NCBI RefSeq assembly: GCF_022751215.1
Contig: NZ_JAICDG010000002.1
Location: 1,178,001-1,242,000, forward strand
DNA from: Actinomadura terrae
GTDB taxonomy: Bacteria > Actinomycetota > Actinomycetes > Streptosporangiales > Streptosporangiaceae
DNA length: 64,000 nt
Direction of reading: 5' to 3'
The position numbers and the translations under genes are program-made. Shown here one piece after another: positions 24,829 through 34,763 of this stretch (position 1 is its first letter; each line of letters begins with the position of its first letter). A model generated the notes under the pieces. It saw only the letters and a program-made list of their open reading frames with translations, was not told the DNA's origin and did no database searches.

Positions 24829-25188
24829 GCGCGCAAACTAGGGCCGACCCACCGATAACCCGCTCACAGTAACCAAATCAGCACTGACCGCATCATGCCA
24901 CAGCACCTCAAGCACCACTCAGCGCACGACCCGCATCGGGCCGGTGGACGGTGGTAACTCCGCCCAACCGAATCCGCTAACGCCGTTGGCCGGTCGGTTG
25001 TTGCTCAAGGGCCGTGTCGTCAGGAAACCGGGCGGACCGGCGACGCAAGGTCGATCAGGCATGGCGAAGTGCCGCGAACGAGGGAACTGAGCGAAGCCTG
25101 GGAACGCACGTTCGCTGCCCTGATCGGCGTCCCCGAGTGGGCCAACGGCACGATGACCGACGTCGCCAGAGACCTCCAAGAGCGGTCG
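24829..25188. other. no gene recognised
   Basis: A plus-strand open stretch at 25069 (MPRTRELSEAWERTFAALIG) has no ribosome binding site and no recognisable family, and it overlaps the convergent membrane-protein gene. It is not called. Confidence 0.3.
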
Positions 25189-25746
25189 CTAGCTCGACTT
25201 CCAGCCGCCACGAGGTTGGATCATCTGTCCCCCGCGGTACAGGTTGCCGTTGCAATCGCGCCAGTCGGCCGGGGCGTGCGACACGATTGGCGGCTCGGGG
25301 CCGAAACCACCCCCGCCGCCACCGCCGTCATCTCCGCCGCGCAGAAGCGCCAAGCCCGCCATGACCAGCACACCCAACAACACCAACAGAACCGAGGGGT
25401 GCGAGCGCATGAACTGCACTGCCTCGTACAGAACAAGGAAGACAAGAAGCCCGATGATAAGGCTGGCCTCGATGCCCAGAATGATGTACGCCGCCCGGCG
25501 TCCAGGCGTGGGCTGCGGCTGGCCAGTAACCGCAGGCGCTTCCTGACCGTACGACGGCTGCTCGTAGGACTGGGCGTACACCTGACTGTAGAGCTGGCCG
25601 TAAGAGTCGGTGACCCAGCCAGACGGCGTCCAGTGTGCCGTTGCGCCACTGCTGTGATAAGCCCAGGCGCCGCCGAGGTTGTGAACGACGGTCGTGTAGC
25701 TCCCGTCGGGATGCCAGTACCGGTTCTCGTGTGCCGCAGTCGTCAT
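25189..25746 (-). CDS. bitopic membrane protein, unknown
   Basis: A 185-residue protein. The N-terminal 70 residues are a repeat-like aromatic/Gly segment (NRYWHPDGSYTTVVHNLGGA, AHWTPSGWVTDSYGQLYSQ) followed by a Gln/Pro/Tyr linker. Two hydrophobic helices are AAYIILGIEASLIIGLLVFL and SVLLVLLGVLVMAGLALL. A glycine run and a tail with DWRDCNGNLYRGG follow. The N-terminal pattern resembles short WxxDGSYxTV motifs of carbohydrate- or wall-binding repeats; no function is assigned. AAGGGGG lies upstream of the ATG. Confidence 0.55.
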   Translation of the reverse strand: MTTAAHENRYWHPDGSYTTVVHNLGGAWAYHSSGATAHWTPSGWVTDSYGQLYSQVYAQSYEQPSYGQEAPAVTGQPQPTPGRRAAYIILGIEASLIIGLLVFLVLYEAVQFMRSHPSVLLVLLGVLVMAGLALLRGGDDGGGGGGGFGPEPPIVSHAPADWRDCNGNLYRGGQMIQPRGGWKSS

Positions 25747-26399
25747 GACAGGCCCCCTTGAAAGGAGTATGCGCTCGCAAAAGTCCTCTTTCCCCGTTGT
25801 GGCCGGACCAGGCCCTCAGACTGCAAGATCCCCAGTGCCCGGAAACGCAAGCGGCCTCCTTATCCCGTCGTGCCCGGACCCGAAGCCAGTCGGCGAGCGG
25901 GAAGCGACGTGTACGGGTTGTGACCTGCGCAGGCGGTCCGGACTTGCGGCTCATCGCACAATGGTTAGCGGCACCCCAACTGCGGGCCCGGGTATGGGAG
26001 CTGATCACCGTGGTGGCCGCCGCGCAGGGAATGACCCGGGACCTGCTGGCGCAGGCCCAGGAGGTTCCCAAGCGCAACGCGTATCGGCGTCCTCCTCCCG
26101 AAAGTGTCCCCAGCCGCCAGGTAGCGGAACGTGATCGGCAACTCGACATAGTGTCCGGACCCGACCGGCGCCCGGAGCGCGCGGCCGCCGTCGCACACCC
26201 GCCCTGACCTACGGCGGTTTCATGAATCCGACCACCTCCGAGGCACCCGGTCCAGCCCGCCGCGAACGGCCGGTGGATCGTGATGGATTGCTGGGACCGG
26301 TGGGCGGTTTCGTCAGCGATCTGCGCCCCGTCCCCGCCGTTGAGCATGCTGCAACCCTCCTTGGGACCCCTCCCGGCCGCCACTCCTTACGGTGCGGGC
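25747..26399. other. 650-bp region without a supported gene
   Basis: A plus-strand open segment at about 25930-26205 encodes LRLIAQWLAAPQLRARVWEL and TRDLLAQAQEVPKRNAYRR, possibly a fragment of a helical protein, but no start or family could be assigned. The remainder looks like decayed sequence upstream of the DUF3558 gene. Confidence 0.3.
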
Positions 26400-26972
26400 A
26401 TGATGCCGCTTGATCCTGTCCGACGGTCTCGATCTGCCCTGATCACGGCTAGCTACGTCGTTCTCGCCGTCAGCATGTTCGGCGCCGGATGCTCGGGTGG
26501 GCACAACTCACCGCGGGCATCGTCACCGACGTCCTCCGGCCAGCCGGTGTCGCCCTCCGGGCCGCAACTACGCAAGTACCCCCTCGATCGGCTCAAGCAG
26601 CAGCCGTGTCTTTCGCTCGATGCGCGCGACCTCGCGGCACTCGGCGTTACCGGCCAGGGCAAGGAGGAATCGGGCCGGAGCGGAAAGACTTGCCTGTGGA
26701 AAATCGCCGGTCAGAACGTCAGTCTCGATCTGGACGTCCAGCTGTCGTACGCCAAGACCATGACCAAGCACGGGCGTGTCTCGCGGGTGCCCGTCGGGCA
26801 CCACACCGCCGTCCAGTCCGAATTCCAACACATCTGCTTCATCTTCGTCGCGATCGACGCCCCCGAACATCCGATCGGGACCACCACCATCCCCGAACCT
26901 GGAGCCCCGCAAGAAGGGGCCTGCCAAGCCGGAGCCTCGGTCGTCGCCGCAGCCCTGACCCACCTCGAATGA
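26400..26972 (+). CDS. DUF3558 lipoprotein
   Basis: A 190-residue lipoprotein. The signal is ITASYVVLAVSMFGAGCSGG, with lipobox GAG-C. After a Ser/Pro linker comes the DUF3558 pattern: PCLSLDARDLAALGVTGQGK, SGRSGKTCLWKIAGQNVSLD, SEFQHICFIFVAIDA and EGACQAGASVVAAAL, with the conserved Cys pairs. DUF3558 proteins are secreted actinobacterial proteins of unknown function. A second ATG at 26403 is an equally good start. Confidence 0.82.
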   Translation: MMPLDPVRRSRSALITASYVVLAVSMFGAGCSGGHNSPRASSPTSSGQPVSPSGPQLRKYPLDRLKQQPCLSLDARDLAALGVTGQGKEESGRSGKTCLWKIAGQNVSLDLDVQLSYAKTMTKHGRVSRVPVGHHTAVQSEFQHICFIFVAIDAPEHPIGTTTIPEPGAPQEGACQAGASVVAAALTHLE

Positions 26973-27174
26973 GCCTTGCCATCGGGCACGTGGTGTGTGG
27001 GGTACTGGTGTGGCGGTCCCGCCCGCGGGCGGAAGGATGCCGGTTACACCGGCTGGGCGCCGCTGCTAGTGACCCCCCCTTGGCCGCCGTGTGGCCGCCG
27101 TTGCCGACTGGTCCTACCGCCCGGCATCGAGGGGCCGGATCCGGAGTCGGCCGCAGGTGCCCTGCTGGGCTGGA

Positions 27175-27519
27175 TCAGCTTGCTGGATTGGATCGGTGAG
27201 CCGAGTCGCGACCATCAACGGGTCGAAGGTCAGCGCGACCCGCGCCGGGGCGGTCGGAGCCGGTGTTGGTGGGGCCTGGGGCAGTGTGATCTCGGGGGAG
27301 CAGCGAGGGATCTGCTTCGAATTTCGCTTGCGTTTGATCTGCAGCTATGACCATCCGACGCTCCCAAGGGATCTTGTGGTCGGCGTGGCGGGCATCGCCG
27401 TGGCCGCAGATCCAGCAGATGCCCGAGCACGCGTCGAGGCCCTGGAGGCGGGACCGCCTCCAGGGGCGGCCTTGGCTTGCCGTCTGGCAGTACGGGCGGC
27501 CACGGCGGCCTCCCCTCAC
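27175..27519 (-). pseudogene. HNH endonuclease-like, probably degraded
   Basis: The minus strand encodes GRRGRPYCQTASQGRPWRRS, then GICWICGHGDARHADHKIP. CWICG (CxxC) followed by ADHKIP is the HNH zinc/ADH core of small phage-type endonucleases. After it the expected N-LRPAH and second CxxC do not appear intact (PGAGRADLRPVDGRD remains), suggesting a frameshift near the 3' end. It may have been a homing or phage-terminase-associated nuclease. Confidence 0.45.
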
Positions 27520-27585
27520 GTCACGGACGGGCCGGTTACGGGCGGCGCTCCATGACCGGTGCGCCGTCCCGCTCGCGCGCGCCGG

Positions 27586-27896
27586 TCACGGTGAACCCGT
27601 GGCGGGCGTATCAGCGTTCCAATCGTGCGGAATCGACGTCCCGGTCACCTTCAATCGGCTCGATCGCGAGGCGGAGGGGAGACCCCAGGCGTCGGCGAGG
27701 ATGATCGACCACAGCCAGCGGTGCAGCTGCTGATGGTCGTCGGTGGTCGCGGTGAGTGTTGCGGCGGGTACGTCGATGCCGTCGATGGTGGCGTCGGTGC
27801 GGGCGGTGACCGCCGTGTAGAGGGTGGCGGGCAGTTGGTAGGCGCTGTCGCCCTCCCCCGCCCGGATCCGCAGGCGCGCGAGGTTGACCAGAACTC
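27586..27896 (-). pseudogene. fragment of a TPR-type actinomycete protein
   Basis: The minus strand encodes VLVNLARLRIRAGEGDSAYQ, LPATLYTAVTARTDATIDGI, VPAATLTATTDDHQQLHRWL and WSIILADAW without a start codon, then a changed tail. The helix-rich pattern resembles the C-terminal part of large actinobacterial regulatory/TPR proteins. It is truncated at both ends. The family name is uncertain. Confidence 0.4.
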
Positions 27897-28161
27897 ATCC
27901 CGCCTCGACATCGTCGCCGCGATGAACGGGGAGCGCCGAGAACATGCCCTTGAAGCGCAGGCCGCCGTATTCAGGCAGCAATCAAGCTACGCCCTTATGC
28001 CTTTTTCGAATTGTATCGATTTTTTGTCGGCTCGTTGCTTGTCTGTGTCACTGATGCTTTGAGCCAGTTGGTGAGGCGGGTCTCGCTGCGTTCCGTGAGC
28101 ACGGCCGACCACCAGGTCACCGAGGCGGGCATGCAACGCTCGCCACCATTCATGGCATGAG

Positions 28162-29316
28162 TCAGATGGTCAGGACCTGCTGATAGCGGCTGGGGAAGTC
28201 CGGCGGCAGCTTGTCGGCCACGGCGTCCATCACGATCGCCAACTGCACTCCCCTCGCCAGACTCGCCTGCCGGGCGGCGAGCTGTTCCGGCGTGCCGACC
28301 ACCACGGCCAACAGACCCGGCGGGCTCGGCGCAGGCAGCAGAACGAGGGCGACCCCGAGGCTTTCCAGCGGCGCCCGGCCTAGCTCAGCGAGGTGCTGCC
28401 CTGTCAGCTCATCAGGTACCACGATGTGCACACCGTCGGACTCGTAGAAATCTTCGTCGTCCATCAACAACGTCGCCGCGACGCCGGCGATATGCGCCAC
28501 CGCGTCGAACCACCGGTCTGAGCCACGCAAGGCCGCCAGCGGGCCGACGTCGTCGGACAGCGCTGCCAGTACGACGGGCTGGACGCCATCCTCCACGTCC
28601 ACAGCGGGCTCGGAACTCACATCTGGGCTGCCCGGGATCGTCTTGACGTTCGCCCATGCCAGGGCGACCTGCCGCCGGTCGATCAGCGACTTCAGGAGTG
28701 CCGGGCTGGTCCCGGCCGTGACGTCCACCGCGGTCGTCACGCCAACTAGCACCGCCTTCTGCCTTCGGATCTCCAGCGCATTGAAGTCGGGCGCCGTGCA
28801 CCACCAGACGCCTAACCTGCCTCGGTCGGAACCGAAGGTGATGTTCAAGGTGCTGCCATCCAGCGACCCGGTGAGGCCGGGCAACGTCGCCGACCGCTCG
28901 GGCCACCCGTGCTCCATCCCGGCGACGAGCCAGGGGGTCAGGCTGGCCAGTCGCCACCCGGTGTCGGTGGAGACCAGTTTCGCCACCTCGCATGAGGGGT
29001 TGACCAGAAACACCGTCAAACCCTCACCCTCACCACTCACGGTGAACCCGCCCGAGCGCCAGCTCGGGTGCGATCCGAACCAGGGCAACCGGGCCGCGAA
29101 CTCCCAACGAGGGCCTTGGCACCGCCGGTGATGCAGGGCCACCTCAGCGAATCCGCCGCTCTCGGTGACGGTGAGCGACGGCTTGCGCCGGCCGAGCGGC
29201 TGGTTGCACGTCTGGCAGTCGATAGCCCAGAGATTCGTCCGTAGCTCGGCCAACAGCTCGGGACCGAGCCGGTTCCGGATGGTCGTATCGGTCCGGACCC
29301 GTCGAACCTTCGCCAT
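28162..29316 (-). CDS. 384-aa protein with zinc-ribbon-like N-terminus, unknown
   Basis: A 384-residue soluble protein. CQTCNQPLG (Cys34, Cys37) followed by HHRRC (Cys65) could bind zinc. The middle contains SGEGEGLTVFLVNPSCEVAK and LNITFGSDRGRLGVWWC. The C-terminal half has DRWFDAVAHIAGVAATLLMD and ESDGVHIVVPDELTGQHLAE, suggesting an enzyme-like alpha/beta part. No family is recognised. An upstream TTG (29328) with GCAGG is an alternative start. It is the only long intact gene in a stretch of gene fragments, which suggests selection. Confidence 0.65.
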   Translation of the reverse strand: MAKVRRVRTDTTIRNRLGPELLAELRTNLWAIDCQTCNQPLGRRKPSLTVTESGGFAEVALHHRRCQGPRWEFAARLPWFGSHPSWRSGGFTVSGEGEGLTVFLVNPSCEVAKLVSTDTGWRLASLTPWLVAGMEHGWPERSATLPGLTGSLDGSTLNITFGSDRGRLGVWWCTAPDFNALEIRRQKAVLVGVTTAVDVTAGTSPALLKSLIDRRQVALAWANVKTIPGSPDVSSEPAVDVEDGVQPVVLAALSDDVGPLAALRGSDRWFDAVAHIAGVAATLLMDDEDFYESDGVHIVVPDELTGQHLAELGRAPLESLGVALVLLPAPSPPGLLAVVVGTPEQLAARQASLARGVQLAIVMDAVADKLPPDFPSRYQQVLTI

Positions 29317-29785
29317 TTTTCCGCGCAACCTGCATCACCGCCACGTCCGAGGCTGCCGTGCCATCGCAGGACCACCCTGCACCCCACCCACCGGGACCCG
29401 TCCCGCCCGGCCTCCCCACGTGGTCGGCGAATACGCCGGAAACAAGCCATCGCGCAGGCCGGAGGGACTAATCATTGAGCACCGGGTTGAGCACGGTGGG
29501 TCAGGCTTGTAGTCCGGGCCCGCGCCCGCTCGACTTCCTCACCCGCCTGGGAAAAGAACACCTACAGCCGCCCGAGCCAAGATCAGTGGCCTGAACTGTA
29601 CATACGCGGTGCTCTTGATCGACGTCGAACGCGACTGCCGTAGTCGCGGTTCAAGGGTCGGTCAAAATTGCTGGGTGCTAAAGCGCTCGTCGGGTTGGCG
29701 GGCGTGGCGTATTGCTTGGCGGGGCCTGGTCACACCCGTGCTGCACTGGTTCGAAAAGAACGTCTAGGCCAGCGCCGCCCTGACG
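29317..29785. other. no gene recognised
   Basis: About 470 bases with no supported gene or RNA. It contains in-frame stops on all plausible frames and separates the 384-aa gene from the NDP-kinase-like fragment. Confidence 0.3.
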
Positions 29786-30040
29786 GTGAAGGTCACCCAG
29801 GAGCAGATCTTCGCCCACTACGCCGATCTATTCCCCCGCCAACAGGAGATCGGCGTCGACATGGCCACCGAACTGCACCGCATACGCGTCGGCCATCCGG
29901 CGGTCATCGCGCTGGGGCACGGGCCAGGGGTGCCAGCCCGACTCCGGGCGCTGATCGGCCCGACCGACCCGGCGCAAGGCGGCAGGCACACCATCCGCGG
30001 TTGCTACGGCATCGACACCCTGTCCGCCGGCCAAGCCGAC
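29786..30040 (+). pseudogene. nucleoside-diphosphate-kinase-like protein fragment
   Basis: TVKVTQEQIFAHYADLFPRQ, ATELHRIRVGHPAVIALGHG and ARLRALIGPTDPAQGGRHTI, then RGCYGIDTLSAGQAD, reproduce the middle of NDP-kinase-like proteins (PARLR-IGPTDP-TIRG-YG). The N-terminal part with the Lys-containing strand and the C-terminal part with the active-site His segment (N-IHSSD) are both missing, so the fragment cannot be active. Confidence 0.6.
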
Positions 30041-30065
30041 CGACCTAGTGACCGGATTGCTGTAG

Positions 30066-30509
30066 CAGCCCTACTTCCGCACTCGCACCCACCTCGCAGC
30101 TCTGACCGTCGCCGACGAAGGCAGCATGGACGGCTACAGCCGCCAAGCGTTCCCGCACTGGACAAACCAGGGCAACAACTGCAACACCCGCGAGACCGTC
30201 CTCAAACGCGACGGCGACGGTGTCACGACCGACTCGCAGTGCCGTGCCACCTCCGGCTCGTGGACCAGCCCGTATGACGGCGCGACCTGGACGCAAGCCT
30301 CCGACCTCGACATCCACCACATGGTCCCGCTGGCGCAGGCGTGCAGGTCCGGGGCAGCCGCGTGGACGACGGAACGCCGCCGTCAGTTCGCCAACGACCT
30401 GGAGCCCTCGCAGCTGCGGGCGGTCACCGACAACCTCAACCAGGCCAAGGGCGACAAGGGCCCGGCGCAGTGGTCGCCGCCGCTGAACGGCATGCTCGAC
30501 ACGTGCTGA
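30066..30509 (+). pseudogene. secreted DUF1524/HNH-type nuclease, truncated and internally deleted
   Basis: The frame begins right after a stop at 30063-30065 with THLAALTVADEGSMDGYSR, FPHWTNQGNNCNTRETVLKR and DLDIHHMVPLAQACRSGAA, then FANDLEPSQLRAVTDNLNQA and KGDKGPAQWSPP, the core of actinobacterial secreted HNH (GmrSD-C/DUF1524) nucleases. The signal peptide is gone, and WSPP is joined directly to LNGMLDTC, which is the extreme C-terminus of full-length relatives; about 35-40 residues between are deleted. An ATG at 30126 could still start a shortened protein. Confidence 0.65.
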
Positions 30510-30687
30510 ACCCCTGGGCCCTGCCGTTAGGTCCCTGCCGTTAGGTGGTCGCCCAGCTTGGGCACCTCCGGGCGGTGAACAGTTGGACGAGGTCGGCAGT
30601 GGTGAGGCTCCCGGGTCGCGAGGACGGCCTCGAGTTCGGTGAGCGGGCTGGATTTCTCCCTGAGCGAGCCGCACCCAGCGTGCTTTC

Positions 30688-31840
30688 TCAGCTGATCGTG
30701 ACAACGCGGGCCCCGTGCGGCGGGTCGTCCGGGGCATAGTCGGGGTTGTCCCCCTCCACTGCGCTCGCTGGACGGGGGAAGAGGCCCACTACGGTGCGGC
30801 AGGGGGGTGGCTCGGCGGGCCAGGGCGTCTGGCCGTCGGTCAGGGCGACGATCACGTCCGGGCGGGGCCGGGGCGGAGGGCCCGGGTGAAACCCGAGCGC
30901 AGATCCGTTCCTCCGCCACCGAACAGCTCGAGGTGCTCGGCTCGGCAGAGTGGAACGGCGACCCTGGCCGCGTCGCAGGAGCACACCGGGGACGGCGGCC
31001 GAGCGCCGGGACGGGTGCCGTAGCTGTGGTCTTCTCCTGCTCCAGGGGCTCTAGCTGCCGAGCGGACCGTTGCCGCCAGCAACTGCCGCCACGGCTGAGG
31101 CGGATGGAACACCGCGTCCGCCCAGCGGCGCCAGCCTTCCGGCGCCTCCGCCCGGCCGCCCCTTGATTTCCTCGGCGACCCGGAAGCGCACCGCGTCCCG
31201 CTGCTGTCTGCTTAGACCGTGCGCCCCCTCGGGCCCCAACTCCCACGGACACTCCTGTCCGTCGGCCTCGCTGCCGCAGTCCAGCCAGGCCAGGTCCGGC
31301 GTGAGTGCGGAGAGCGAAGTCGTTTGCAGGTACTCCTCCATGAGCATCCCGTCGGGCAGCCTCAGCATCGGCGGCAGGACCACCCCGGCGGGCCGGGGAA
31401 GACCGTCACCGTAGATGTCGTCGTTGATCTCCAAGTCGGCGGCGATGTTGCGCCGCAGCCGCTGGCCCGGCTCGTTCTCCCCCTGCTCCCTCGCGTACCG
31501 CTCTCCGCGTCCGTGATGGTTTCGCAGCAGGTGGGAGACCTCGTGCACCCAGACGCCTGCCAGCTCCTCCACCGGGGTGCGCGCGACGAAGCCGGGGGAG
31601 ACATAGCAGCGCCAGAGCGCGTCCACCGCCATCGTCGGCACTGAAGGGTCCTCCACCACGTGCAGCGCGAACAGCGCGCTCGCCAGGTAGGGACGGACCT
31701 TCACCGCGTGCAGTCGAGCGCCCAGCAACTTCTCCAGTTCCAGTGGGAGGCCGGGCGGTTCGTACGGCTCGCCGGAACCGGTCGGGCGTGCCGGGACGGC
31801 GGCCCGCACCCGGCGCGGCGGCGCGGGCCGGGCACCGGAG
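30688..31840 (-). pseudogene. HExxH metallopeptidase/vWA (DUF2201-type) protein, frameshifted
   Basis: Frame A (to 31051) encodes LELEKLLGARLHAVKVRPYL, VSPGFVARTPVEELAGVWV and HEVSHLLRNHHGRGERY, with the zinc motif HEVSH. Near 31150 reading shifts to WRRWADAVFHPPQPWRQLLA. A gap follows: the vWA start with the DTSGS MIDAS motif is missing and CSCDAARVAVPLCRAEHLEL is joined on, then GGGGTDLRSGFTRALRP. A further shift gives PDVIVALTDGQTPWPAEPPP and CRTVVGLFPRP up to the end at 30688. At least two frameshifts and one deletion are therefore present. Confidence 0.75.
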
Positions 31841-31855
31841 ACTTCGAGGTCCTCG

Positions 31856-32098
31856 TCATCGGCCCACCCCGGCCGTGCGCCCGGCCTCGGCCGACCCCGT
31901 CGCCCGCCGTACCGACTGATCAGCCCGCCGGGCGAGACCGACCACTCCGGCCAACCGTGCCACCGACTCCGGCACTTCCCAGTCCTCACGCCGCAGCGAG
32001 GCCAGGACCTGCGCCGGGGCGACCAGCAGGTCCGCGGGACCGGGCTCCAGCGCCCGGACCAGTACCGCCCAGCCCGCCTCCCAGCGCTCCGAGCTGCG
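31856..32098 (-). pseudogene. C-terminal fragment of the partner AAA ATPase (tentative)
   Basis: RSSERWEAGWAVLVRALEPG, PADLLVAPAQVLASLRREDW and EVPESVARLAGVVGLARR look like the C-terminal helical domain of the AAA ATPase that normally precedes the HExxH/vWA gene. No Walker motifs remain upstream. The assignment leans on position immediately 5' of the vWA pseudogene. Confidence 0.35.
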
Positions 32099-32482
32099 GC
32101 GCCGCGACCGTTTCCGGACCCGGTGTGCCGGGATTGCGGTGGGGCGATGGTGCTGGAGGCCGAGTCCGGTTTTCTGTCGTGCCCGGACGGGGGCTGCTTC
32201 GGGGCGGGTGTGCAGGTGTGGTTGTGGCGGGCGAGCGATGCCGCTGTCGCCGCAGGTGCGCCCGACCGGTGCCCGGCGGGGTGGCCACGCCCAGGCCAGA
32301 GCCGCAAAGGCGCCGAGTTGGGCAAGGACCACCTCGGCAGGGGCATCGGCGCCTGACCTGGAAGTCGCCTACCTCCGCTGCCGGGCTCGGCCGGGACCGG
32401 TCACGCTCGTCCACGACGATACTTCGATCATGTCGGCAGAATGCAGGCACGAGAAGAGTCCGCGGCGGCGAAGGTGGGCGCC
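32099..32482. other. no intact gene; possible zinc-ribbon fragment
   Basis: On the plus strand around 32123-32215 CRDCGGAMVLEAESGFLSCP with DGGCFG forms a four-Cys pattern, but no start, ribosome binding site or extension supports a gene. Confidence 0.25.
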
Positions 32483-33343
32483 ATGCATCGGGGCAACGGC
32501 CGGGCCGACCTGCGGCGCCTGGCGGCGGTCGGTGCTCTCCTCGTCCTGGCGGGACTCGCCCTCGCGCTGCGTCGGGACCACCGTTTACCCGGCCCCGGTG
32601 ACCGGTCCGCGGGGATCGTCGCCGGTGTGCTCGTCCTCGTGGTCGCGTGCTGGGTCGTCGCCTATCTGTTCTTGGCGAGGACGAGTCGGTCCAGAGTTAC
32701 CGCTCTCGCCTTCTCCACGGCGGCGTTCGGTGTGCTCGCCGTCGTGGTGATGGTCTCTGCTCCGTCCCGGTCACCGTCGGCCGAATGCGAGACGGTCGGG
32801 ACGCACTGCGAACAAGAGCCGATGCCCACCCCCACCAGTCCCGCAGTCTTCGAGACGCCCAGACCGCATCACCGGGCGGGAAGGGGCACGGTTCCCATCG
32901 GTGTCCTGCTGCTGGGAGCCGCCGTCATCACCGTGGTCGCGGTCGCCGCGCTCGGCTATCGCCGTCGGTCGGCGCGTGTCGCGGAACCGTCCGGCGATGA
33001 ACCCCGTTCGGGCGCCCTGCGCACGGCCGTCGAAGCGGCCGGATACGCGCTGAGCACCGGTGACGCACCCCGCGAAGCCGTGATCGCGTGCTACGCGGCG
33101 ATGGAACAGGCTCTCGCCCGGTCCGGGGCCGGGCCCAGACCGTCCGACAGTCCGGCCGAGGTGCTCGGCAGGGCCGCCGCCCGGGGCCTTATCCGCGGCG
33201 AGAACGCCGAGGCTTTGACTGAGCTGTTCCGGCGGGCCCGCTTCAGTCGTCACCCTGTCACCGACGACGACGTGCGGCGGGCGCGGGACGCCCTTGCCGC
33301 CGTCCGCGACGATCTGGGCGGTGTCCTCGGGGAGGTGCCGTGA
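32483..33343 (+). CDS. DUF4129-domain membrane protein
   Basis: A 286-residue protein. Three or four TM helices: RLAAVGALLVLAGLALALRR, AGIVAGVLVLVVACWVVAYL, ALAFSTAAFGVLAVVVMV and PIGVLLLGAAVITVVAVAAL. The cytoplasmic C-terminus contains ACYAAMEQALARSGAGPRPS, SPAEVLGRAAARGL and LFRRARFSRHPVTDDDVRRA, the DUF4129 signature. It opens a five-gene overlapping operon with MoxR and DUF58 genes; in actinomycetes such operons also contain a transglutaminase, which is missing here. It is probably part of a membrane complex serviced by the MoxR ATPase. Confidence 0.85.
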   Translation: MHRGNGRADLRRLAAVGALLVLAGLALALRRDHRLPGPGDRSAGIVAGVLVLVVACWVVAYLFLARTSRSRVTALAFSTAAFGVLAVVVMVSAPSRSPSAECETVGTHCEQEPMPTPTSPAVFETPRPHHRAGRGTVPIGVLLLGAAVITVVAVAALGYRRRSARVAEPSGDEPRSGALRTAVEAAGYALSTGDAPREAVIACYAAMEQALARSGAGPRPSDSPAEVLGRAAARGLIRGENAEALTELFRRARFSRHPVTDDDVRRARDALAAVRDDLGGVLGEVP

Positions 33344-33797
33344 CCTGGAGGAACATCGCCGTGCTCGGCCCGGTGGCGGTCGGGGTCGGCGTGGTCGCGG
33401 GGCGCGCGGTGGGCGCGGTCGCGGCGGCCACGGGGCTCGCGGTCGTCGTGATGGTCGCGGCCTTGCTGGCGACACCGCGCACTCCCCGATCCGGTGGCGG
33501 GTACGCCGCGCCCGAGCCGGACCCGCTCGCCCCGTTCGTCACCTACCGGAAGATCGAGACGTCGCTCGGCTGGGCGAACACCTCCGGGACGCACTACGAC
33601 CGGGTCGTGCGCCCGCTGCTGGCGCGGCTGCTCGCCGAGCGGCTGCTCGAACGGCACGGCGTCGACATGGCCGCGCGTCCCGACCTCGCCCGCGACCTCG
33701 TGGGCCCCGAACTGTGGCCCTACTTCGACCCCGCCGGGACCGGCGCCCGCACCGGCGACGCCGCGCTGCGCCGTCTCGTGGAACGGCTGGAGGAGGT

Positions 33798-33801
<4 letters not shown>
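33340..33801 (+). CDS. membrane protein of DUF4129-MoxR-DUF58 operon
   Basis: A 153-residue protein starting at GTG 33340, overlapping the previous stop (GTGA). Two N-terminal TM helices (WRNIAVLGPVAVGVGVVAG, VAAATGLAVVVMVAALLA) are followed by a cytoplasmic helical part FVTYRKIETSLGWANTSGTH, YDRVVRPLLARLLAERLLER. The GWA-S-HYD-V-RPLLARLLAERL motif is common in proteins encoded just before moxR in actinomycetes. Its stop overlaps the MoxR start (ATGA). Confidence 0.8.

Positions 33802-34759
<958 letters not shown>

Positions 34760-34763
<4 letters not shown>

Noticed and set aside
25069..25260. Short plus-strand gene beginning MPRTRELSEAWERTF
   Set aside because: No ribosome binding site, and its continuation is antisense to the membrane-protein gene.
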